From assembly GCA_964652565.1 (NCBI GenBank), contig CAZZEC010000153.1, forward strand, positions 1 to 13,787: a DNA stretch of 13,787 nucleotides. The letters run 5' to 3'. Position 1 is the stretch's first letter. Each line of letters starts with the position of its first letter. Below the pieces are notes generated by a model. It did not search any database and was not told where the DNA came from. It saw only the letters and a list, made by a program, of their open reading frames with translations. This DNA is from JBCCTX01 sp964652565. Lineage in GTDB: Bacteria > Bacteroidota > Bacteroidia > J057. Shown here piece after piece: positions 9,701 through 13,787 of the stretch. The position numbers and the translations under genes were made by a program.

Positions 9701-12178
9701 GGCCCAACCCAAGATAATGTAACATCTAATTTCTCCAACATAAGGTTCACAGGTACACCAGGGGAGACATATACACTCAGGTGGACGATAAGTAGACCCA
9801 ACTGTCCTGGTACTTCTGATGATATTACTATACAATTGGGCGAACCATTTTCTACTTTTGCTGGGCCTGATCAAAATATTTGTGATACTACTACTACGTT
9901 ACAGGCGATATTGGGTACTGATGGTACAGGCATCTGGACAATTCTCACAGGCACAGGGGGAGTGTTGGAAGATTCCTCAAGTGCTGTATCCCAATTTTCC
10001 GGTACCGTGAATCAAACTTATACGCTTATTTGGAGAGAGGAAAACTTTACTTGTTTCGACGAGGATACGGTCGAAATTCGTTTCCACAATATTCTCACTC
10101 AATCCTATGCAGGTATAGATCAACAGACTTGTACAGATTCTGTAAACCTGAAAGCAAACACACCGAAACTGGGAGAAACCGGGACCTGGTCGATCATTAC
10201 TGGCGTTGGAGGAATATTATCTGATTTGAACGATCCATTAACTACATTCTGGGGTAAAGCAGGTGAAACGTATGAACTGGAATGGAAGATATCTGACTCA
10301 CTATGTACTCCTACCTTAGATACCCTAAGAATTACCTTCCTATCTTCGCCGCTAGCAGTGGCTGGATCAGATCTGGAAATTTGTGGATCTTCTACATTCC
10401 TGAACGCCGTGTTGAGTAATACCTCTCATACAGGGTTTTGGAGTTTACTGACTGATGATGGAAATGGAATGATTCTTAATCCAAGTAATCCTATTTCTGG
10501 GTTTTCAGGTAGTAATGGATTTACCTATTCTTTAGTATGGACTGAGACCAATGGTGTATGTATAGATACTGATACGGTACTAATACATTTCCTACATAAT
10601 ACGCTAGCAGATGCAGGAACATTAGTTCCTATCCCTATAACTTGTTATAATGAGTTAGGACCTGTTACTCTCATTGCACTTGAAGATGTAATTCCATTAT
10701 TACCTTCTGGATATACTCAAAACTTTATATTAACAACCGGAGAAGAGCTAACTATTCTGGAAATATCTGATCAACCCAGTTTTTCTCTTGCAGATACAGG
10801 TACTTACAGGATTCATTCTCTTGTTTATGATCCCATGTCGCTTGATACAAGTATTGTACAACCAGGTACTACTACAGCTAGCGATTTACTTAATATCATA
10901 GCGCTGAACAATGAATGTGCTGATATTGATTTACAAGGAGCATTATTTCAGATTCTATACTGCAACTTCATTAGTGATTGTACATTAGATAAAGTAGTCA
11001 CCTATGAGTTAGACAATTGGATGGATTCAAGTTCTTACTGGATAAATCATGCTATATACTTATTTGATTCGGCACTTGATCCTCTTAGACAATATGGAAA
11101 CGATAATGAATTCCAAAGATTTAGGTGGAAAAAAAACGGTACACTGAAAATTATCAATGATACACTTGCCGTTGTAGAAGGGATCGTAATAAGCGTAGTT
11201 GATACTGCAGCAAAAATGGATGTCCTCCTGGAATTAAAACGCCCAAGAAACTGGTCAGAATGGCATGCCATGGGAGGTACCTTTCACCTTCCTCCTGATA
11301 CTACCATCCATCCATCAATATATGAGAATCATAAGTTTTGGAAATACTGGGAGATAGGAGAAAACAGTCGATTGGAAGGTATAGGTGCATTGAGTGGTAC
11401 GCTTGAATTGATCCAGGCACCTACCCTGGAAACAACGCCAATGGGTGAAAAAAAGGGAATCCAAATGGGTATGGGTGCCAATGATAAGGACACTGACTGG
11501 GGAATTAGTGGATGGTTTTATGCTAATGGAACTATGTCATACAATGGTGAACCCGTAGACATATTTACACAAGGGGATATTAATGCAGATATTATCAGGA
11601 CTGATACTACTTGTGGTAGTACTAACATATCTCCATATATTACAAATTTCTCTGCACAGTCAACAGGGAATGGAGTCACCTTAGCATGGGGAGCAATTAC
11701 CGAGGGCGATGCAGGATATATTGTAGTAGAAAGATCTATCGATGGGCAAACTTACGAGGCATTAGATGTCATCAATGGAACGAATGGCTTGCTCAATCCC
11801 AGAGTGCATACATTCACTGATGCTCATGCTGAAAAAACAAACATATACTTTTACCGACTAAAAGTGGTCAAAGCCAATGGTACTTATTACTATTCTTCCG
11901 TACAGTCTGTAAACCTTCCAGGTGTGACAGGTGAAATCTTGAGGATTTATCCTAACCCTGTAACCCATAATGAATTAAATATCGTATCCATCTCTCCATC
12001 TGTAATCCCTTTCGAATACCAAATTGTCGATCTCAGTGGCAGAATACTCATTAAAGGAGAAATAGCTCCAACAGGAAGGAAGATATTGGATATGAGCCGC
12101 TTATCGACAGGCATGTATATTCTACATATTACACAGGAAAATGGAGAATCTGTCGTAAAACGAATTACGAAAAAATAA
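6719..12178 (+). CDS. Giant T9SS-secreted cohesin protein with 13 tandem Ig/PKD-like repeats
   Basis: 1819 residues. The ATG at 6719 is followed by MHKKK and a hydrophobic signal peptide (core about 15-33, cut near ILGQ). Residues 35-170 are a cohesin domain (SFSVDVVID, AAIYFTFDPTYLEILDV). Residues 175-1296 are 13 Ig/PKD-like repeats of 81-92 residues, each starting AG.DQ..C and ending in a second cysteine plus a D(T/D)(V/I).I strand. Most fall into two alternating types. Residues 1297-1634 are a unique region, starting with another ADAG unit and containing a Trp-rich stretch. Residues 1635-1738 look FN3-like (GVTLAW, YIVVERSIDG, YFYRLKV) and 1739-1819 are a T9SS type A tail (RIYPNPV, STGMYILHI). 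The repeats probably form a stalk that presents the cohesin at the cell surface (inference). The gene lies 27 bases after the dockerin gene and ends at a hairpin terminator. It holds a recent 528-base internal duplication. No enzyme domain is seen. Confidence 0.93.
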   Translation: MHKKKLYALVNNCNKLFLWTLLILITLIPTNILGQSTLSFTPEIVTENVGSSFSVDVVIDPKGESMLAAAIYFTFDPTYLEILDVTPYFPLPVIGPDFDNKTGTFGYEGGSATAINSSFTALTITFGTKAVTEGSILAFDPDLSNIVNTSIQSVLSNEDIHNATIHINCSTTQSDAGTDQEICNTTTTLSANTPSTGETGSWSVISGAGGTFVNPSNPNTTFSGVRGTAYVLEWEIDDGECVTKDSVEIFLQLGVTEASAGSDQDICGNTTTLLGNSPGIGELGTWAIASGDGNGLISKLNSNLSSFSGTEGASYTLTWSISNGSICPATIDSVTISLKNAPKSNAGEDQEICEASTTLEAVLSTGTGGSWSIISGIGGSLLDQSDPRTTFSGNPGTVYTLVWEEVNINCTGNTDTVNITLYDDPTTANAGNDQIVCGNSTTLAANAANGFQETGTWTIVSGDGNGYFGNVPGTTSTNNPTDIFTGTQGASYTLRYTISNGVCSPSSDDILIQFNQAPTAQAGEDQEICEASTTLEAVLSTGTGGSWSIISGIGGSLLDQSDPRTTFSGNPGTVYTLVWEEVNINCTGNTDTVNITLYDDPTTANAGNDQIVCGNSTTLAANAANGFQETGTWTIVSGDGNGYFGNVPGTTSTDNPTDIFTGTQGESYTLRYTISNGVCSPTSDDVIIQFNQAPTAQAGDDQEICGTSTTLEAVLSTGIGGSWSIISGSGGSLLDKSDPTTTFSGNPGTLYTLVWEELNSGCSNSTDTVSITFYSNVTTPEAGTDQTVCNYFVNLSANIPLNDETGIWSIVSGEDGSFVIDNGTDSIANDPATTFQGVPGSTYTLRWTISNGKCQNNFDEVNISFLEPPTAFAGEDQILCDTIATLSAEYSTGTSGIWNIIQGAGGALDDLTNPTTTFSGKAGTTYVLTWEEQIDNCSSDIDTVSISLSQVLTMADAGPDQTTCGDTVSLRANEPDTSEIGTWSIIEGDGNGYFGPTQDNVTSNFSNIRFTGTPGETYTLRWTISRPNCPGTSDDITIQLGEPFSTFAGPDQNICDTTTTLQAILGTDGTGIWTILTGTGGVLEDSSSAVSQFSGTVNQTYTLIWREENFTCFDEDTVEIRFHNILTQSYAGIDQQTCTDSVNLKANTPKLGETGTWSIITGVGGILSDLNDPLTTFWGKAGETYELEWKISDSLCTPTLDTLRITFLSSPLAVAGSDLEICGSSTFLNAVLSNTSHTGFWSLLTDDGNGMILNPSNPISGFSGSNGFTYSLVWTETNGVCIDTDTVLIHFLHNTLADAGTLVPIPITCYNELGPVTLIALEDVIPLLPSGYTQNFILTTGEELTILEISDQPSFSLADTGTYRIHSLVYDPMSLDTSIVQPGTTTASDLLNIIALNNECADIDLQGALFQILYCNFISDCTLDKVVTYELDNWMDSSSYWINHAIYLFDSALDPLRQYGNDNEFQRFRWKKNGTLKIINDTLAVVEGIVISVVDTAAKMDVLLELKRPRNWSEWHAMGGTFHLPPDTTIHPSIYENHKFWKYWEIGENSRLEGIGALSGTLELIQAPTLETTPMGEKKGIQMGMGANDKDTDWGISGWFYANGTMSYNGEPVDIFTQGDINADIIRTDTTCGSTNISPYITNFSAQSTGNGVTLAWGAITEGDAGYIVVERSIDGQTYEALDVINGTNGLLNPRVHTFTDAHAEKTNIYFYRLKVVKANGTYYYSSVQSVNLPGVTGEILRIYPNPVTHNELNIVSISPSVIPFEYQIVDLSGRILIKGEIAPTGRKILDMSRLSTGMYILHITQENGESVVKRITKK
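7754..8281 (+). repeat. 528-base tandem duplication, copy 1
   Basis: This block encodes repeat units 3 and 4 and matches 8282-8809 base for base over its first 368 bases (7754-8121). The last 160 bases carry nine differences from copy 2. The period of 528 keeps the reading frame. Confidence 0.95.
8282..8809 (+). repeat. 528-base tandem duplication, copy 2
   Basis: This block encodes repeat units 5 and 6. It is identical to copy 1 over 8282-8649 and differs at nine positions over 8650-8809, including codon changes N to D, A to E, S to T and IL to VI. Confidence 0.95.
8810..8990 (+). repeat. Partial, diverged third copy of the 528-base block
   Basis: It begins exactly 528 bases after copy 2 and encodes the start of repeat unit 7. 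Long stretches remain identical (for example the coding for LEAVLSTG and for TTFSGNPGT) among scattered substitutions. Similarity falls off near the codons for WEEL. It is an older relative of the duplicated block. Confidence 0.8.
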
Positions 12179-12192
12179 TAGGTGAGTCTGGA

Positions 12193-12222
12193 AAGGCCGT
12201 TTCTGAAGAAACTGCCTTCTTT
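12193..12222 (+). terminator. Rho-independent terminator of the cohesin gene/operon
   Basis: An 11-base-pair stem with one mismatch (12193-12203 paired with 12208-12218) closes a TGAA loop and is followed by CTTT. It starts 15 bases after the stop codon at 12176-12178. The T-tract is short, so termination may be incomplete. Confidence 0.65.
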
Positions 12223-12391
12223 GCCTGGAAAACTTTGTATAATTTAGCTGACAGGCTGCCTTTAGTTAGCATACTCAACATACTTGTGAAATGCTGTCAA
12301 TATTGTTTGATTCCAAACTGCCTCCATGTGAGCCTTCAACCAAAGAGCTAGAAGCAGAATTTGAAAAGATTAATTGATGTGAATTTCACCC
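12223..12391. other. Intergenic region between convergent genes; no convincing gene
   Basis: Together with the terminators on either side this fills the 324 bases between two convergent genes. The only candidate is a 28-codon frame at 12291-12377 (+), whose charged end (STKELEAEFEKIN) looks protein-like. It has no visible promoter or ribosome site and could be a remnant of a lost gene. Confidence 0.5.
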
Positions 12392-12429
12392 AAGAAAAGA
12401 AAACCTGAATACAATCTACTGTATCCAGG
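12392..12429 (-). terminator. Rho-independent terminator of the minus-strand lipocalin-like gene
   Basis: Read on the minus strand, a 10-base-pair stem with one mismatch (12429-12420 paired with 12413-12404) and a 6-base loop is followed at once by TTTTCTTTTCTT (12403-12392). It lies about 73 bases past the stop of the gene ending at 12503. The T-rich tail exists only on the minus strand, which fixes the orientation. Confidence 0.75.
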
Positions 12430-12502
12430 CATTGACACTTTTGTGACATAATCAAACACAAACGCTGATTATAACATGAAAAATTCTTTCCTTCTACTAT
12501 AT

Positions 12503-12919
12503 CTAACTATTTTGAGAAGCTTGCTTCTTGATCAATAGTCGATGCGCTCTATCTTTACTTATAAGTAATAGCTGTTCTGATTCCGAGAATCTAACGGTCC
12601 AGGATTGGCTAAGTATGTTTAATAACGGATCTTGAGAGTCAAAAGAAAAAGAAATATAGGGGTTTCGCCAGGACCAGTTTCCATTTGAATAATACTCTGA
12701 AGAATTGATATACATTTCTCCATCATCATGCACCTTGAGTGTATATCCTTGATAATCTTCTTGATCTAATTCAGGAGATTCCACCATGCTAACAGTCCAG
12801 TATGTATTTTCATGTCCTTCAAATGGATGATTATTGGGCATGACAGCTGAAATCAAAGCTATTCCTGGTAACGCTATGAGGATTAAGAGAGTCCAATTTG
12901 TGATATATCTATGTAACAT
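12503..12919 (-). CDS. Small exported or membrane-anchored lipocalin-like protein, function unknown
   Basis: 138 residues; the ATG is read from 12919 down. Residues 9-27 are a hydrophobic segment after a short basic start (MLHRYITNW), so the protein is exported or anchored by this segment. No lipobox cysteine follows it. The mature part (about 35-132) is a run of likely beta strands: YWTVSMVE, YTLKVHDDGEMYI, a NGNWSW turn, YISFSFD, WTVRFSESEQLLLIS and HRLLIKK. The pattern of an initial W, a dG element, a G.W element and a closing L.LIKK strand recalls small lipocalin-like domains of Bacteroidota, but this is a resemblance in layout only. It stands alone, convergent with the cohesin gene, and has its own terminator. 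Upstream lie AT-rich DNA and a 10-base-arm dyad at 12986-13008. No Shine-Dalgarno sequence is visible. I do not recognise a specific family. Confidence 0.8.
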   Translation of the reverse strand: MLHRYITNWTLLILIALPGIALISAVMPNNHPFEGHENTYWTVSMVESPELDQEDYQGYTLKVHDDGEMYINSSEYYSNGNWSWRNPYISFSFDSQDPLLNILSQSWTVRFSESEQLLLISKDRAHRLLIKKQASQNS

Positions 12920-12985
12920 ATGGTTGGGATTAAGTTGAACAAGTAATGATCGTTATAATCTCTTTATATATACTACGCATATTTA

Positions 12986-13008
12986 TATTAATAGTTATAC
13001 TATTAATA
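12986..13008. promoter_or_regulatory. Perfect dyad, 10-base arms with a 3-base spacer
   Basis: TATTAATAGT (12986-12995) and its exact reverse complement ACTATTAATA (12999-13008) flank TAT. It lies 67 bases upstream of the minus-strand ATG at 12919 and could be an operator for a dimeric regulator. The AT-richness raises the chance of accidental symmetry. Confidence 0.35.
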
Positions 13009-13128
13009 ACAATAGTTTAAATTTCATGATGGGCGCTGATACTTGATAAATAAGGGGTATTATGGGGATAACTAAATTCAACTTGATTGTATCTATTTTG
13101 ATATGAATCTATCTCTTCTCCCTTTGCA

Positions 13129-13136
13129 TATGTTTG
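13129..13136 (+). promoter_or_regulatory. Candidate Bacteroidota -7 element (TATGTTTG)
   Basis: Matches the TAnnTTTG consensus, 183 bases upstream of the CHAT gene start. No -33 TTTG sits at the usual distance (the nearest, 13097-13100, is 28 bases upstream). If real, it would give a leader of about 170 bases that includes the inverted repeat at 13236-13273. Confidence 0.25.
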
Positions 13137-13318
13137 TTAAAAAGAGTAATTATAGACTACAAATCGTCATATTAAGTGCCTTAGTCTATTTAGCTGAATA
13201 GCAACTCTCATATATATCCTTACAGAAATTCTTTAGATCAATCTCTCAAACATATCATGCAGAATGATTGATCATCGGAGATATATTATATACCCTCTTA
13301 TTCCTTTAATTCGACGAT

Positions 13319-13787
13319 ATGAAACTACCCGTAATTCTGATCACTATAGCCGACTATCGTACGAGCAATGCTCATTTAAGAGAATTGGGTAAAGAATTAG
13401 ATGGTATTAATACCGCGCTTCAAAACGCAGTATCTTCCAACATCTGTAGGGTAACAATACTTGCAGATGCTACTGTTGACAAAATCGTCGATGCATTTCA
13501 GCAAGAAGAGAACCAGGTAGTCGGTTTCCACTTTGGGGGACATTCCAATGGCTTTGAGCTACTGATGGAGGAATCTGCACACGCAACTCAGTTAGCGAGA
13601 TTTTTGGGACGACAAAGTAAGCTTCAATTTGTATTTCTAAACGGTTGTTCTACACATGCTCAAGTCCAAGAACTACACCGACAAGGGATTCCTGTTGTCA
13701 TTGCTACCTCTTCCAAAATTCAGGATGAAATAGCTAGAACGGTAGCTGTAAGTTTTTATGAAGAACTTGGTAAAGGAAAATCCATCA
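13319..13787 (+). CDS. CHAT-domain (caspase-like) protease, N-terminal 156 residues; 3' partial
   Basis: The frame opens at the ATG at 13319 (MKLPVILITIADY) and runs off the window. There is no signal peptide, so it is a cytoplasmic protein. Residues 1-156 read as a CHAT domain (the caspase-like fold of HetF-related proteins): beta strand VILITIA (5-11), helix, VTILADATVDKI (45-56), the catalytic-His motif VGFHFGGHSNG (68-78, His75) and the catalytic-Cys motif FVFLNGCST (104-112, Cys110). These are followed by IPVVIATSSKIQDEIA, a strand-helix typical after the Cys. CHAT proteases cleave partner proteins, as in bacterial gasdermin systems and the type III-E CRISPR TPR-CHAT protein; Bacteroidota versions often carry further STAND or repeat domains after the protease. 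What follows here is not visible. It is transcribed away from the lipocalin-like gene and is not in an operon with the surface genes. Confidence 0.87.
   Translation, partial: MKLPVILITIADYRTSNAHLRELGKELDGINTALQNAVSSNICRVTILADATVDKIVDAFQQEENQVVGFHFGGHSNGFELLMEESAHATQLARFLGRQSKLQFVFLNGCSTHAQVQELHRQGIPVVIATSSKIQDEIARTVAVSFYEELGKGKSI

Larger units (their letters stand above)
7241..10606 (+). repeat. 13 tandem Ig/PKD-like protein repeats in two alternating types
   Basis: Unit starts (residues of the protein starting at 6719) are about 175, 258, 345, 428, 520, 604, 696, 780, 871, 955, 1045, 1129 and 1213. From the third unit on, a shorter type (about 84 residues; STGTGGSWSIISG, then WEE...C...TDTV.I) alternates with a longer type (about 84-92; ETGTWTIVSGDGNGYFG, then WTISNG.C....DDI.I). 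The basic genetic unit is therefore a two-domain block of about 176 residues (528 bases). Units 3 and 5 are identical at protein level apart from the two residues at their start. Confidence 0.9.
12920..13318. other. Divergent intergenic region upstream of lipocalin-like and CHAT genes
   Basis: About 399 bases separate two divergent starts (minus at 12919, plus at 13319). It holds an AT-rich dyad (12986-13008), a TAnnTTTG motif (13129-13136), an 8-base inverted repeat (13236-13243 and 13266-13273) and a 23-codon frame (13130-13201) with a basic start and hydrophobic end. No convincing larger gene was seen. Confidence 0.55.

Noticed and set aside
12291..12377. 28-codon frame ending in a charged stretch
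   Set aside because: Its composition looks protein-like, but it has no start context, no recognisable family and no partner; at most a gene remnant.
13130..13201. 23-codon frame with basic start and hydrophobic end (small membrane peptide?)
   Set aside because: Its ATG overlaps the candidate -7 motif, there is no ribosome site, and a frame this short is expected by chance.

Overview
The window looks like a piece of a Bacteroidota genome, most plausibly a gliding or surface-adhesive marine lineage of the Saprospiria/Cytophagia kind. Three points support this. All three large proteins end in a type A C-terminal sorting domain of the type IX secretion system (T9SS). They are built from PKD, SprB-type, Ig-like, cohesin-like and dockerin modules that are typical of the phylum. 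The DNA is AT-rich, the gene starts lack Shine-Dalgarno sequences, and TAnnTTTG promoter-like motifs occur. The species is not identifiable from the sequence alone.

Layout. Positions 1-4610 (+) hold the 3' part of a very large cell-surface protein (LRR, Ig-like, PKD, beta-propeller, eight SprB-type repeats, PKD, SprB-like, PKD, T9SS tail). It is interrupted by a 100-N assembly gap at 1124-1223. An AT-rich intergenic region with a candidate promoter (4611-4864) leads into a probable two-gene operon. Its first gene (4865-6691) encodes a secreted protein with cohesin-like, carboxypeptidase-regulatory-like and dockerin domains. The second, 27 bases later (6719-12178), encodes an 1819-residue protein with an N-terminal cohesin domain, 13 tandem Ig/PKD-like repeats, a unique region, an FN3-like domain and a T9SS tail. 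A hairpin terminator follows at about 12193-12222.

From 12503 to 12919 a small convergent minus-strand gene encodes a membrane-anchored or exported lipocalin-like protein of unknown function. It has its own terminator at 12392-12429. After about 400 bases of AT-rich DNA with two dyad symmetries, a new plus-strand gene starts at 13319 and runs off the end. Its first 156 residues are a CHAT (caspase-like) protease domain with a visible His/Cys pair.

How the parts may work together. The three large proteins are probably exported through the Sec pathway and T9SS and displayed on the cell surface as adhesin or stalk-like structures. The dockerin in one operon partner and the cohesin in the other suggest that the pair could bind each other non-covalently (inference). 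The CHAT protein is cytoplasmic, unrelated to the surface genes, and may be the first gene of a conflict or defence-type locus that continues outside the window.
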